Origin: Caprella mutica
Taxonomy: Eukaryota; Arthropoda; Malacostraca; Amphipoda; Caprellidae
Length of the DNA: 64,000 nucleotides
NCBI GenBank assembly: GCA_947561585.1
Contig: CANNZV010000121.1
Location: forward strand, 496,001-560,000
Direction: 5' to 3'
In this document: positions 1-12,027 of the stretch, one piece after another
Numbering within the stretch: position 1 is the first letter of the stretch
How the letters are laid out: each line of letters begins with the position of its first letter
Translations under genes and position numbers: made by a program
The notes under the pieces: generated by a model
Told to the model about the DNA's origin: nothing
Database searches by the model: none
What the model saw: only the letters and a program-made list of their open reading frames with translations

Positions 1-110
1 GATATGTGTGAATTACTCATCTGTGTGATATGTGTGAATTATTCAGCTGTGTGATTTGTGTGAATTACTCATCTGTGTGATTTGTGTGAGTTACTCATTT
101 TTGTGAATAA
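1..110. repeat. 26-bp minisatellite, about 4 copies, cut by the window edge
   Basis: Tandem units contain TGTGTGAATTACTCATCTG. The first two copies start at 1 and 27. Copies diverge at several sites, with ATATG/ATTTG and CAT/CAG variants. Confidence 0.85.
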
Positions 111-113
111 TAT

Positions 114-616
114 AATACCTGCACCAGATGAAATCATTGGGGAAAAAGTACTCGTTGAATATATTTTCCGTTAGATTTGAATCTATTATGGACCTCCAAT
201 ATTTAAAGCTATAAACACATTAATTATAAATTGTTTATTCATAACATCGTATTTGTTTTGTATGTTCATTTGAATTAAAGTAGAGCTTCAATTTAGTATC
301 ATAATTAAAAATATTTGTATGAATATTTTATCAAATATTTAATTCCTTATTGAAATTTACTTGCTTACAGTTTCATTTTGAAATGGTTAACTATTCCATA
401 AAATATAAATAATTTTCAAAGTATAGACTTAAATTCTAAACTTAAATTCAATAGTAATTTTAAATAAACTGTTAATATAATTTCATTAATAACAAACATA
501 TCAAAACTTATTTTACAGCTTCTCCACAAGATTTTACCAGACAACTCGTAAAGAACTTCCTCACCATACTATCAACTAATTAACTAAGTGGATTGCGTAT
601 TAAACCTCACGGGAGA
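114..616. other. AT-rich stretch without a recognisable gene
   Basis: Unique AT-rich sequence. No ORF of note, hairpin or repeat was recognised on either strand. Confidence 0.6.
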
Positions 617-778
617 ATTTACCTACAGTGGTAAGCCTTTTTACCTACAGTGGCACTTTTTTTTACCTACAGTGATAAGCCTTTTTACCTACAGTGGTAA
701 GCCTTTTTACCTACAGTGGTAAGCCTTTTTACCTACAGTGGCACTTTTTTTTACCTACAGTGATAAGCCTTTTACTCA
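617..778. repeat. Minisatellite of TTTACCTACAGTGG units, 22-25 bp
   Basis: About seven copies of a unit built on TTTACCTACAGTGGTAAGCC, with a variant where TGGTAAGCC is replaced by TGGCAC plus a T run. The same TTACCTACAGT core continues in the next array with a different spacer, so the two share an origin. Confidence 0.85.
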
Positions 779-798
779 CATTCGAATAAATCTTAATT

Positions 799-1176
799 CA
801 ATTTACCTACAGTAACAGGGTTTTTTACCAACCAATTTACCTACAGTAACAGGGTTTTTTACCCACCAATTTACCTACAGCAACAGGGTTTTTTAACCCA
901 CCAATTTAACTACAGTAACAGGGTTTTTTACCCACCAATTTACCTACAGTGGCAGGACTTTTTACACTTCAATTTACCTACAGTGGCAGGTCTTTTTACC
1001 CACCATTTTACCTACAGTGGCAGGTCTTTTTTTCCACCAATTTACCTACAGTGGCAGAGTCTTTTACTCACCAATTTACCTACAGTGGCAGAGTCTTTTA
1101 CTCACCAATTTACCTACAGTGGCAGGTCCTTTTACCCTCCAATTTACCTACAGTGGCAGGTCTTTTTACCCAAATG
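799..1176. repeat. 34-bp minisatellite, about 11 copies
   Basis: The unit begins CAATTTACCTACAGT and ends in a T run with ACCCAC. The 34-base spacing is seen between 799 and 833 and onward. The first copies read AACAGGG after the core and later ones GGCAGG, so the array is two homogenised blocks. Open frames across it are by-products of the repeat. Confidence 0.88.
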
Positions 1177-1766
1177 TTCATTCCAGATTACCCTCAGTCC
1201 TGATTTAAACTTCAAGCGCCAGAGTTAGAATTGTGTTGGTGGTATAAAAGTTTCTTATTCAATTACTAAAGGATGAATGAAGTTGGCAGTTAAATCACTA
1301 ATCAGGAGATGGGACCTCAAGGCAACATACCATTTTGTTCAGAGGGACACAAGTGACTATGTCTCTTGGGACAACATTGACAATATTGGGGCAATGTTGG
1401 CTCAAGAACCTGTCTCTCTTAACAAAATCATAAACCCTATTCCAGAGAGGAAATTAAGGCGGGGTTATAGAAGATTAATAAAAAAACAGTATTTGAAAGG
1501 CTCTGATATAAGAATCTAAAATAGCCTTTTTTGTATGACTTCTATCTTACAGCATCTCCATATCGGCGAGATGTGACCGACTGTTCCCAGGAGGTATATA
1601 TGTTCCAGATACACAACATCCCATAAAATAATAGAGAAATACGGCTCAAATTTACAATATATTCATATAAAACAATTATAGCTAATTAATATATTAATTA
1701 ATCCTGGGAAGACCAACGGGCCTGAGAGACCCATTCCAGTGGGTAAAATAGATTCATAATTAAAAA
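1177..1766. other. Unique sequence with an unrecognised 80-codon ORF (1277-1519, +)
   Basis: The ORF at 1277-1519 is not low-complexity and encodes a basic peptide ending in a Lys/Arg-rich tail, but I recognise no domain and no splice context. It may be chance or transposon-derived. The remainder has no visible feature. Confidence 0.3.
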
Positions 1767-2040
1767 CTATTTGACTTGAGTTACTGAAACTCCGTGAATT
1801 TATTGGTATAGGATGTACTTATTTATAGTTTAAACATCAATGAATTAAATGTAACAAGTTTTATTTTACTTAGTATTTTATCTATTGTTACCTCGCAGAC
1901 CTGTGGTGAACGGGTGAAAGGCAAATACTGTTGTGTCACATTTCGAGTCACTTAGAAAATCACTTGCATGATTATTAGCTATTTTTGATGTGACGCAATG
2001 TAGACGCAACAGCAGTTGAATTTCACCCATGCTCAAGAGG
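1767..2040. repeat. Dispersed repeat, copy 1 (partner at 22.66-22.88 kb)
   Basis: It shares GAAACTCCGTGAATTTA near its left end and a GTTACC...GCAGRCCTSTG block further in with 22660-22880. Internally it folds back: GGGTGAAAGGCAAATACTG near 1913 pairs with the complement near 2006-2031, both beside a TGTGTC/GACGCAAC segment. It is probably a small non-autonomous element of unknown class. Confidence 0.55.
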
Positions 2041-2419
2041 ATATAAATCTAAATATAACCAAATATGTCTTATCATATTAATTGATATTTATAAGATTAT
2101 ATATACGTAATAGATAATTACTGTCACGGATTTTCAAAAGCTTAAATCAAGTTTTTAAAGTATGAACCTACCTATTTTCCCATCAGAACGCTCTTCTTAT
2201 TAATATTCGTCTGTTGCTCCAGGGTTAAATGGTAAATTAATATACATCTGAATGGGAGTTACATATTTATCAATTTAAAAAAATAATGAATAACCGAGAG
2301 CCTAAATCACTTATAAATGAATTTTCATTTAAATATATAAAATTAAATCATTAATTTCAATCAAATTGGGGATAGGAATTATTTTAAATTCGTAAAGAAT
2401 AAAGGAAAAATATATATTA

Positions 2420-2733
2420 CTAGTGTATTTACCCGTTAAAAATAACGGGTCATCATCAATAACAATTTATTACCCGTTATTAGGTTACTTTTAATGAATT
2501 CAATTGAAATTCTATTTTCTGCCTAGTCTAATTTTTTTATAGATAAAATACATATAGTCTAATTTTTTTTATAGATATAATACATATAAGAATTATTGAA
2601 TAAAAACAGGGGAATTTAAATATCAAGTCAATATATTTCCGTGCGTATCATAGTTACATTCTATACCCGTCGAGCGAAAGCGGACACCAAATAAATAAAT
2701 AAATAAACACACTAGGGAAATTATTAGTATAGA
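2420..2733 (-). mobile_element. Helitron-like non-autonomous element, copy 1
   Basis: Read on the minus strand it starts TCTATACTAATAATTT (ending at + position 2733) and ends with an 8-bp stem hairpin (ACCCGTTA, loop TTTT, TAACGGGT), then seven bases, then CTAG followed by T. A 5' TC, a 3' hairpin and a CTRR terminus next to T are Helitron hallmarks. There is no coding capacity. A second copy at 13566-13846 matches along its length. The 5' flanking base is T rather than the expected A, so the left boundary is less certain. Confidence 0.65.
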
Positions 2734-3399
2734 AATAACAAAAACTTCGTATTTATTTTAATGAAAATATCTCTAATTTGTTTTTAAAAATATCTCAAAT
2801 ATGAAATACTGCATATAGCTAATTAGATACTGCTAATTTAAATAATTTATATATAAATGATTATGTAATAATCAAAAATGAATATTCAAAGGAGTAATTA
2901 TATCAAAAGTAATTATTTTATGAATATTCAAAAGAGTGATTAAGTGAATAAAAGTAATTAAGTCATGAATATTCGATTAAATAATTAAACCATGAATATT
3001 GGATGAAATAATTGATTTACCATCTTAAGAGTAAATATTATTACTGTGATTCATAATAAAGGAGTTGACTAACATTACAGATCACTGACCTACTCTCCTA
3101 TAGTTTATAAAAGAGGGCCAGTGAAACATGTTCAGAACAACTTCTATATGATATTTTGTAAAGAACTTAAGGAATAAAGTTAGTTGTTATTCAAAAGAAA
3201 CTTTGATGAACTTGAAACCTGCTTCGAAGTTTGGGGAATGGATTTCATCTTACGGAAATGTATAGGAGGAACCATTTTAAACAATGATTATATAGTATGG
3301 AGGTATTACATGGTGCAGTTTCTTCTTAGCAAATATTGTGTGTGTGTGAAAGAATATATTGATAAAAAGATCACTTTGACTAATTAATCGTACAATGAA
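2734..3399. other. AT-rich region with degenerate GAATATTCAAA-type repeats
   Basis: Between 2876 and 3012 the phrase ATGAATATT recurs about every 30-50 bases in degenerate form, interleaved with AAGTAATTA. The rest, including a 67-codon frame at 3184-3387, has no recognisable coding content. Confidence 0.45.
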
Positions 3400-3640
3400 A
3401 ACGAAAAGACTTAAAATTAAAACAAAAGAAAGAAAATTAAAAAAGAAATAAAAGAAAAGCGAAATAGAAGCAAAACGAAATAAAAGAAAAGTAAAACGAA
3501 ATAGAAGCAAAACAAAATAAAAGCAAAATGAAACATAAAAACGGAATAAAACTAAAACTAAATAAAAGCAAAACAAAACATAAATAAAACGGAATATTAG
3601 TAAAACGAAAAAGGTGAAAATGTTTTTTTTTTATTTTCAG
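3400..3640. repeat. A-rich degenerate simple repeat (AAAACGAAATAAAAGC type)
   Basis: A purine-rich run of AAAACGAAATAAAAG-like units about 16 bases long. It creates low-complexity Phe/Leu/Tyr-rich frames on the minus strand, which are artefacts. Confidence 0.8.
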
Positions 3641-3899
3641 TGTCTGCATAATATTTTACCTAGCTGTTTACCTGAAATAAATTGAAATGTGTATTTTTTT
3701 GGCTCCACATAAATTATCTAAGAGAAAAACATATTCTTTCTTAGAAAATAAAACAGTTTTTCCAGCTTCAGTCATTTTATTATATACTTTGAAATATATT
3801 TATATATATTGTAATATGATTTATTTGTGTGTCAAATAGAATGATACAAATTGTATTAGGTACTTTAATCTATCATTAAAAAGAAGAAATAGCTCAAAA

Positions 3900-4539
3900 A
3901 AGTGAACACAACTAAATTCAACAGGTAAGGAGGTAAAGCCTATTTATCGTAGCAAACAATAATCTCCCTTAATACTTTATTTACTACTGCTTGAATAACC
4001 ACGTGAGTTAGCAGATAAAGCGTATAAAGTGTAGCAGTATGCAATATTGTGTTAAGAGGCAATATAGAGCCCATTACCCTCTTTTATCATCTTTTTTAAG
4101 GGTTCTCACCGAACTGTTGCTAGAGCTTATCTCTCCTCTATTCGTTAGTTAGTGTTGAGGCGCCACAGAGTGAGGGTGTGTCGAAGATTCCCGCCTACAG
4201 CATGTCGCCTTTAGAAATACTCAGTGATGCATTCCGATTGTCTTCAGAGTAAAAGGGATAGAGTATCGAATCCTCTTTTTAGTGATTGCTGAAGAGATAT
4301 TTGGGTGGAAAAGGATTTTCTAATTGCTTTGATATATTAAAGAGATATCAATTGAGGCAGTGTTGCATTTGGTTAAACAGTGAAGAGGTTTATTTAAATG
4401 TATTTTTAGTGATGAATAAAAGTGATTGTTAATTCCAAAATGAAATTTTATCTGACTTGAACTAATAATCACTATGATGAATCCATAACATTAATAAAGA
4501 TTGATTTAGTTTTATATAGAGTTTGAAATTTGAGTCTGA
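3900..4539 (+). promoter_or_regulatory. Probable 5' UTR and promoter-proximal region of the receptor
   Basis: This is non-repetitive sequence just upstream of the first coding exon. The stretch 4120-4220 is more GC-balanced and contains a pyrimidine-rich run followed by CGTTAGTTAGTGTTG, loosely resembling an insect initiator. No clear TATA box or DPE at the right spacing was found. The transcription start is not determinable from sequence, and the true first exon could lie further upstream. Confidence 0.35.
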
Positions 4540-4560
4540 ATGTCCAATAGACTCCCATAA
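4540..4560 (+). promoter_or_regulatory. Six-codon upstream ORF abutting the receptor start
   Basis: ATG at 4540 opens a frame of six codons that stops with TAA at 4558-4560, three bases before the receptor ATG at 4564. Its context (TGAATGT) is weak, so leaky scanning is plausible. The TAA is also in frame with the receptor and fixes that start. If the uORF is translated, receptor synthesis would depend on leaky scanning or reinitiation at very short range. That role is an inference. Confidence 0.5.
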
Positions 4561-4563
4561 ACC

Positions 4564-5274
4564 ATGATGGGGAGTGAAACTCCTAAAATGGACCGGGGGC
4601 CATTCCTAGGCCCAGATGCATCCACAATGGAAGACATGGGAACCATCAGCCCGAACATGGACACTGTGATTCCTAGCATTGTGTCTTTCTTCGACAACGA
4701 AGTCTCATTGGATGACAACGACTCCTTCGTTGTAACCAACTACAACCAATCCTTCGAAGAGACGAGGATGATATTAGGTTATGAGACGCATCCTTCGGAG
4801 TACTCCTGGCCTGAGATAGTGACCATAGCCATCATCATCACCATCATCATGATAGTGATCGTGGTGGGGAACATGTTGGTGATCATAGCCATTGCGACAG
4901 AGAAGTCCTTGAAGAACATCACGAACTGGTTCATAGCTTCACTGGCAGTGGCGGACCTTTTACTCGGACTAATCATAATGCCCTTCAGCTTAGCCTACCT
5001 CCTCATGGGGTACTGGATTTTTGGGGACTTTTGGTGTGAGCTTCACAGTGCAATCGACGTTCTTCTCTCAACAGCAAGCATCAACAATATCTGCCTGATA
5101 TCTTTAGACAGGTACTGGAGTATCACACATGCTGTGGCATATCTCAAGAAAAGAACACCTCAACGTTCAGCCGTGATGATAGTTGTGGTGTGGGTTTTCT
5201 CGGGACTGGTGTCAATACCTCCTTTATTGGGATGGAAGAAGGGAAGTGCACCAGAAACTTTTCCGAAGTGTGAG
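4564..5274 (+). CDS. Biogenic-amine GPCR, first coding exon (N-terminus to TM4/ECL2)
   Basis: The exon encodes 237 residues of a class A aminergic receptor, a plasma-membrane protein that binds a monoamine and signals through G proteins. The N-terminus (1-83) is acidic, with N-glycosylation sequons at N52 and N61. TM1 (about 84-110) has GN at 102-103. TM2 has LAVAD with Asp131. TM3 (about 155-187) has the disulfide Cys158, the amine-binding Asp165 and DRY at 182-184. TM4 contains Trp210 and ends IPPLLGW, and the loop-2 Cys is 236. The start is a tandem ATG ATG in good context (ACC before it) with an in-frame TAA at 4558. The exon ends GAG|GTGAGT, a strong donor in phase 0. RYWSIT, KRTP and the TM4 end resemble tyramine, octopamine and alpha2-adrenergic-like receptors more than dopamine or 5-HT types. 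The subtype is inferred; membership of the aminergic family is firm. The exon is visibly richer in G+C than its flanks. Confidence 0.95.
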
Positions 5275-8200
5275 GTGAGTCGCACTTTATGTTCTAGACA
5301 TGCCTAACAGTTTAGTTGTTTTTCTGCTACGTTTAGAGGTTCCATTTAGCGGTGTTATATTACTTGGGCCTGTATTTTCGGTACTTCAGTTCAGCAAACT
5401 CTCGATATTGTACTTTTAGTGTCTATAAGAAACAGTTTATCTTTCAAACAGTGTTTTCCTTAAAAGTGTTTTTCCAACGGTAAAACACATAATTTGAATG
5501 AAAATTGTTTTTCTTAAAACACTGACCAAACAATGTATAAACATGATTCAGGTTTAGAAACATTGAAAAGGATAATAAATTAAAGTTTTGGTTTAAATTA
5601 TTTAAATTATTTTATTCTAATTATTTTAAAAATCATTGCTTTTTTAAATTTAATAATAAATAATATTGAATTGAACCTTATTTCTTAATGGTTAAAAAAC
5701 ATAGTTAAAAAAAGGAATAAAAACTTTGAAAGTATTTGTGAAGATGATGACACAAAAAATATAAAATATACTAACAAGACAAAACTAAAACCAAGAAGAA
5801 ATTTACAAAATCCTAAACACTATTTTAGAACAGGATAACCCCTATTTTTCTATTTTGAGTATATGAACAGAAGTCCAGTGTGAAGAAAATGATGGATTTG
5901 GTCATGTGGATACGTACACTCTCTCACATTTTTTGAAGGATGGGAAATATCCCGCAAAAATTTCCCCATTCCAATTTTCCAGGGCAGGACATTCCATTTT
6001 GAGGAATGGCAGAGACATATTCTTTCTCAATCTGGACAAGAATGCCTCTCCCACACATAATAAAGAGCTACACTATATATAAATACTTTCTACATATTCA
6101 TTTGAATCACTCTTCTTCTTTTGGAAAACATATCGTGGGAAATATGAAATAATAGGATGGTAGAATTGATATACTATATCAGTTAGTGAATTATTATTTT
6201 AAAATAGTGTTCTTAGAACTCGAGTTTATAATAATAGTTATAGAATTAATATATAACTCTTATTAAAAATAGAAGGCTCTAAGATAATATTTGATAATTA
6301 TTTGATATCTAATACTTAGAAGAAAATTCTATGGTATCCAAATATAAGTAGTTCCTAGGTAGCTAGGGTTAATACTGCCCCAGGTTATAGCGAGACTCCA
6401 TATGAGGCTAGGATCAAAGAATAATTTAAAGGTCTTATCATGAACTGGTAGCCATATTTCTTTCAGGAGATTCATGTTTGAACTTTTCTCCAGAAATTAC
6501 GGCGGCTTCAAGTTTTTATTGCCTAACATTTTGTGAGGTGATAATAGCAGTGCGGTACAATCTATCACAATTTATCTATCAATAACATCTCTATTTTGAG
6601 ATGGCTCTTATCATCAATCTTTCCTTTGCGGCTCAATTGAAAATATAAGAGAGTTAATTGAATAGAGTGGGAAGGGAGGGGGGGGGGGGGAGGGGAGGGG
6701 GTGATTGCCATCAATCCAAACGCCTGTAAATTTCGTTCCCTATCGCTGTTTTTTGCAATCTAATAAAGCTACGGACTTTACGCGTAAATCTTCTGATTTG
6801 ACAGCGACGAATGGAAGTGACGACCCGAAGTCATTTCTTGGGGCGATAAGGAGGCTAGGCGTCGTTAATTAGACGCGTAGATCATCTGAGCGGAATAATG
6901 TCGACGCAACTGAGCCGAAAATACGCAAGAGGTGTGAATAGATGGGATTGTCTGGACAATTGAAAAACATTAATCATAAGTGATGTATTTGCAGCATTAA
7001 ATAGAAAGGTCAACTCAATTCTATCGAGGAAATTTCCACATAGATCACTAGTGATTTAAGGACTTGGATTGTTGCCTGATTTTATCAGTGGAAAATATCT
7101 TGATCGAAGATTTAGATGTTTTATTTCCTCTTTACATTATTCAATGCCCGTTTATTTTCAATGAAGTAATGAAAAATATATAATTAAATCACTTTATATT
7201 CATATTCACAAATTTATCTAGATGTGAAGAGTTAGAGTTAAAAATTATATTTACGTCACGCTGGCTCGAAAAACCTGATTGATTTTAGAATTTTCAAAAG
7301 TTTTTGATCGAGTTTAAGAGCAGTGGATTTCTAGGCCTATGGTTGGCCTGCCGAAGATTTGCGAATTAACTGCGATTATTCTACCACATTAACTAATTGT
7401 TGTACATTATATTTACTTCTGCAGCATTGCCTGAGTAAATAAGCCAATGATCAACTAACCTACCATTAGCAACGACTCATCAATCTTTGAGAAGAATACC
7501 AAGTCCTGGATTTCGTCTGGAAACACATAAAGACATACGACACACACACGTTTGTTGTGCGGAGGCTTTTTACTTGATTACTTGCTTTATTGTCCTCCTA
7601 AAACAAGACTTAGATGAGCAGAATGAAGCACCGTCTGCTCCAATTGACGGTTTAGTAATTAAATTCTCTGAGTTCGAACAGACGTGTGTGAGGAATAAGG
7701 TAGGCCTGTATTAGATTGCAATGGGGGACATTATGTTCTTTGGAGTCAGCCTGGTTCTATTTAGAATAATTAAATTATACCTTGCACATGATAAACATTG
7801 CTATGTAGAAATGTTAATCATTAAATATAATTTCATTATTCTGGATGGCATTCTTCAATTTATTCAGCTGTACATAAAAAATCTTATTGTTACATCATAT
7901 CTAATTTAACTTAATAAGGAACTGTAAAAATTCATGCTACTTTCAAAAAAGTGGTTTTGTATATTTTATATTTTGAAATTTGTCAATGCATTCCGATCGA
8001 AAACTTTCGAACGTGTCTCCGACATATAATTTAGCGGCAGCACTTCCTTCAAATTCAATCAGAGCTTTCGAATAGACTTGATGACGTCATTGAATTCACT
8101 TGCATCTCCTCTTTTTTCTGACTACACCTGGGGAAAAGATGGCGATAATGAGCTAGTTAACGACGAAGGTTCCCATTCCAAACAGTAATTGTTACCGTCG

Positions 8201-9563
8201 TTACCACTTCTCAATGTTGTGGGAATGGACCCCGTCGAGCCTCTGGTTCTGACATTCATGTTACGAAATGGGGGCAGTGATGGAAAGTCATCGTTCGAAA
8301 GAAGAACTCGTAACGGGATTCGGATCGACAATTTGGCTCTATCTTATTATAGATACGGGCTGATTTGGCTGGAGTTTTAGTAATTGTATGTACCTTATAA
8401 TGTTCCAGTCACAGATAGAAAAATATAATCGGTATATCATCCATTTCGATAACTAGTTAGTATCGTAGTCCATAGTTTTGATAGGAAATGTCCAGACCAG
8501 AACACATTGCAGTACTCGGACACTTAACTAGTTTTATAATTAACGGAAATTGAGTGTTAACATTGTCATAATAAGTCAATTTTTTTCTGAAAAGCCAGAT
8601 TTGTGCAAGCTCTATATGCAAATGTCCATTTCCAAACTACTGCGAGTGTTCAGTATATGAGTGATTATTAACGCAGTTATATAACCCTCTCGATGTTTAA
8701 ATTTTACGGTGAATTGCGGTTTTGAATATTCATCGACTCAACTATCGTTCACAGATGATTGAAAATATAGATATCGACCAAAAACCGAAAACAGGTTTAC
8801 TCAATTTTAAAACCATAGAATCATCAATTAATATACTCTTCTATTGGAATATCATTATACTTGTAAACAAAAATGTATGAATTTTAAAAAAGAAGAAGGC
8901 AATTAACTTCTCTCCGTCCAATCAATGAGAGTAATACTGCGCACTGATTTATTATCAGCTAACTAATATCACCAATGATTATCTGCAAATAATAATAGAC
9001 AATTATCTTCAGGATAATCTTCGTCTAAATGAATAAGATATTATCGATCATTAGAACAGTTCTATTGAACATAATAAACTGACGGATGTATATCCTAATG
9101 GTAATGAAGATGCCGTAAGAAGAATTGACTCATGTCGATAGTTTATTGCAGTGTTGCTGCAATTAATTATAAAACGCAGGAATTATTCTAGAGATTCGTT
9201 TTGTTATATAATAATTTATAAGCAGAAAGACATATAAGATATCTTATATAACATAAGATTTACTATCACAAGAACATCCAATGTTGCCGATTGCGCTAAA
9301 TAGTCATGGTTTATCTGGAAAGAAACAATTAAATTGTAATTATTACAATTTTAGAAATATTCATTGAAGATGTCCGACGAAATACGTTGCGCTTCCAGTT
9401 GTTTATGACTTAAATTTTCATCAATTCTATGCCTATTAATTTAGTATTGATTAAATCCTCGATCACAAAAGGATGTTTCGTAATTAAAAATATATAATTA
9501 TGTATTTATGTCTTAATCTAATATGAAATTACATTACATTGAAAATATTTGAATAATCTGCAG
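5275..9563. other. Proximal intron, largely unique AT-rich sequence
   Basis: No tandem array or recognised element apart from the G-run at 6669-6701. The stretch 6720-6960 is less AT-biased. Small frames (for example 7487-7714 and 8189-8380) show no recognisable domain. A TGACGTCA palindrome sits at 8082-8089. Translation running past the donor would add ten residues and stop at 5307. Confidence 0.6.
6669..6701 (+). other. G-run cluster with quadruplex potential
   Basis: Consecutive runs of 3, 13, 4 and 5 G separated by single A bases lie on the transcribed-sense strand, so both DNA and pre-mRNA could form a G-quadruplex. It could also be only a mutable simple repeat. Confidence 0.6.
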
Positions 9564-10981
9564 TTGAATAAGACTTAACAATTACCCTTCATGTTGAATG
9601 AACAATTAACCTTCATGTTGAATTAACAATTAACCTTCATGTTGAATTAACAATTAACCTCCATGTTGAATTAACAATTAACCTTCATGTTGAATTAACA
9701 ATTAACCTTCATGTTGAATTAACAATTAATCTTCATGTTGAATAAACAATTAACCTCCATGTTGAATTAACTATTAACCTTCATGTTGAATTAACAATCA
9801 ACATTCATGTTCAATTAACAATTTACCTTTATGTTGAATTAACAATCAACCTTCATGTTGAATAAACAATTAACCTCCATGTTGAATTAACTATTAACCT
9901 TCATGTTGAATAAACAATTAACCTCCATGTTGAATTAACTATTAACCTTCATGTTGAATTAACTATCAACCTTCATGTTGAATAAACAATTAATCTTTAT
10001 GTTGAATTAACTATTAACCTTCATGTTGAATTAACTATCAACCTTCATGTTGAAAAACAATTATTCTACATGTTGAATTAACTATTAACCTTCATGTTGA
10101 ATTAACTATCAACATTCATGTTCAATTAACAATCAACCTTCATGTTGAATTAACAATTACCCTTCATGTTGAATAAACAATTAACCTTCATGTGGAATTA
10201 ACAATTAACCTTCATGTTGAATTAACAATTAACCTTCATGTTGAATTAACAATTAACCTTCATGTTAAATTGACAATCAACATTCATGTTCAATCAACAA
10301 TTAACCTTCATGTTGAATTAACAATCAACCTTCATGTTGAATTAACAATCAACATTCATGTTCAATCAACAATTAACCTTCATGTTGAATTAACAATCAA
10401 CCTTCATGTTTAATTAAAAATTAACCTTCATGTTGAATAAACAATTAACCTCCATGTTGAATTAACTATTAACCTTCATGTTGAATTAACTATCAACCTT
10501 CATGTTGAATTAACTATCAACCTTCATGTTGAATAAACAATTATTCTTCATGTTGAATTAACTATTAACCTTCATGTTGAATTAACTATTAACCTTCATG
10601 TTGAATTAACTATCAACCTTCATGTTGAATTAACTATCAACCTTCATGTTTAATAAATAATTAATCTTCATGTTGAATTAACAATTAACCTTCATGTTGA
10701 ATTAACTATCAACCTTCATGTTGAATTAACTATCAACCTTCATGTTGAATAAACAATTATTCTACATGTTGAATTAACTATTAACCTTCATGTTGAATTA
10801 ACTATCAACCTTCATGTTGAATTAACTATCGACCTTCATATTGAATAAACAATTAACCTTCATGTTGAATTAACTATCAACCTTCATGTTGAATTAACTA
10901 TCAACCTTCATGTTGAATTAATTATCAACCTTCATGTTGAATTAATTATCAACCTTCATGTTGAATTAAATTACTTCCATG
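9564..10981. repeat. 24-bp minisatellite, about 58 copies
   Basis: The unit includes AACCTTCATGTTGAATTAAC, and CATG recurs every 24 bases. Variants (CAATTAACC, CTATTAACC, CTATCAACC, AATAAAC) are interspersed in blocks, which indicates repeated segmental duplication. The 24-base period keeps some frames open, and these are not genes. Confidence 0.95.
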
Positions 10982-11232
10982 TAAATAGAATTAATTGAAC
11001 ATTGCTTTCAATCGTATTCCTTTGTAGAGACCATCCAAAGCCACCACGAATAACATTGATATTATTGCCAGGAATAAATACAGTAAAGTTAGACATAACA
11101 GTTGCAGTACGATTAATTATTCTAATTCCTAAAGAAAATAACATCCACGACCTGTGACGTCAGAGTCACGTTAAAGATGGCGTAAAGAGTTTCTTCTTTT
11201 AAATCATTTACATAAACTTCTCACTATATATA
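10982..11232. other. Unique spacer with a CRE-type palindrome
   Basis: Short unique interval. TGACGTCA at 11155-11162 is followed directly by a GAGTCACG segment. No other feature was seen. Confidence 0.4.
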
Positions 11233-11422
11233 GGTAAGTTACAAATTATCGGTCTGTTTCACATCTTCGTTCATATAGGCGAAAACGATATAATAATATT
11301 ATTATTATTATATGATTTTTATTGGTATTACCAATTAAAATAAAGTTAGAAAATAATTTTTATATAGTTCTTTCTTTTATGACCGAAGATGTGAAACTGA
11401 TCCATAATTCGTAACTTATCCT
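11233..11422. mobile_element. TA-MITE family, copy 1 (palindromic)
   Basis: The left end GGTAAGTTACAAATTATCGG and the right end CATAATTCGTAACTTATCC are inverted repeats. Inner arms TTTCACATCTTCG and CGAAGATGTGAAA pair perfectly. The centre is AT-rich with a small TATTGGTATTACCAA-like core. No coding sequence. Confidence 0.75.
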
Positions 11423-11805
11423 TTAAGTGTATATTTATATATTACTTCATGACCTCAATCAATTAATTATATAAAAAGAGACCACAAGCAACTATACTTC
11501 TTTCGTTTAAATCAAGTTAGTTGTTCCCTTATATTTGAAGATTGGAGAGAAATAGAAGTAGGTAAATAAAAGCCACAGAGAGTTCACAATGTGTTCAGTT
11601 ATTTCAAATGAAGACAATTACCTTCTTTCTGTAGCTTCCAGATTAAATGCAATAACATCAAAATCTCCCAATTAGCGACTCATAACAACGACTTAATTGT
11701 TTGCTCATGAATTGAAGCACTTTAATGAATGCAAATATGAGAAAGATGAAGTTATGAATACATGCTGCCTGTAGTACAAGGTATAGAAACCTCTGCTTCA
11801 TTAAC
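11423..11805. other. Unique intron sequence
   Basis: AT-rich. No gene, array or inverted repeat was recognised. Confidence 0.5.
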
Positions 11806-12027
11806 TTTGCAGATTGCAGAAGGTTATATTTTAGGCGGCATTTATTTAAGTATCATCTTGTTATTTGCATAACTCAAAAATTATTCGATCAAAATGCTTG
11901 GAATTTGGTGAGACGATTGGTCATTATCCAAGAACCAGTTTATTAAATTTTGGGAGCGAACCGGTTAAAGGTCAAGGTCATTCACAAGCGTCGGCGAAGG
12001 TATGTGCTCTACGAGTGCCCGTCACCT
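11806..12027 (+). repeat. TCAAGGTCA dispersed repeat, copy 1
   Basis: Ordered blocks are shared with 35824-36196 (inverted), 43187-43580 and 57496-57650: GCAGAAGGTTATATTTT, ATCATCTTGTTATT, TTTGGTGAGACGATTGGTC, TTTTGGGAGCGA, then GGTCAAGGTCATT and finally GTGCTCTACGAGTGCCCGT. TCAAGGTCA at 11972-11980 matches the FTZ-F1/ERR-type nuclear-receptor half-site. The composite looks like a widespread invertebrate dispersed repeat of unclear class. Confidence 0.65.

Noticed and set aside
1277..1519. 80-codon non-repetitive ORF
   Set aside because: No recognisable domain, codon bias or splice context. Kept only as a note in the stretch description.
3277..3649. Phe/Leu-rich minus-strand frames resembling membrane proteins
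   Set aside because: Low-complexity translation of an A-rich repeat.
4512..4976. Minus-strand frames opposite the receptor exon
   Set aside because: Antisense shadows of the GPCR coding sequence.
7487..7714. 75-codon ORF ending near a GTAGGC donor-like word
   Set aside because: Inside the receptor intron, with no family recognised and not needed for the receptor frame.
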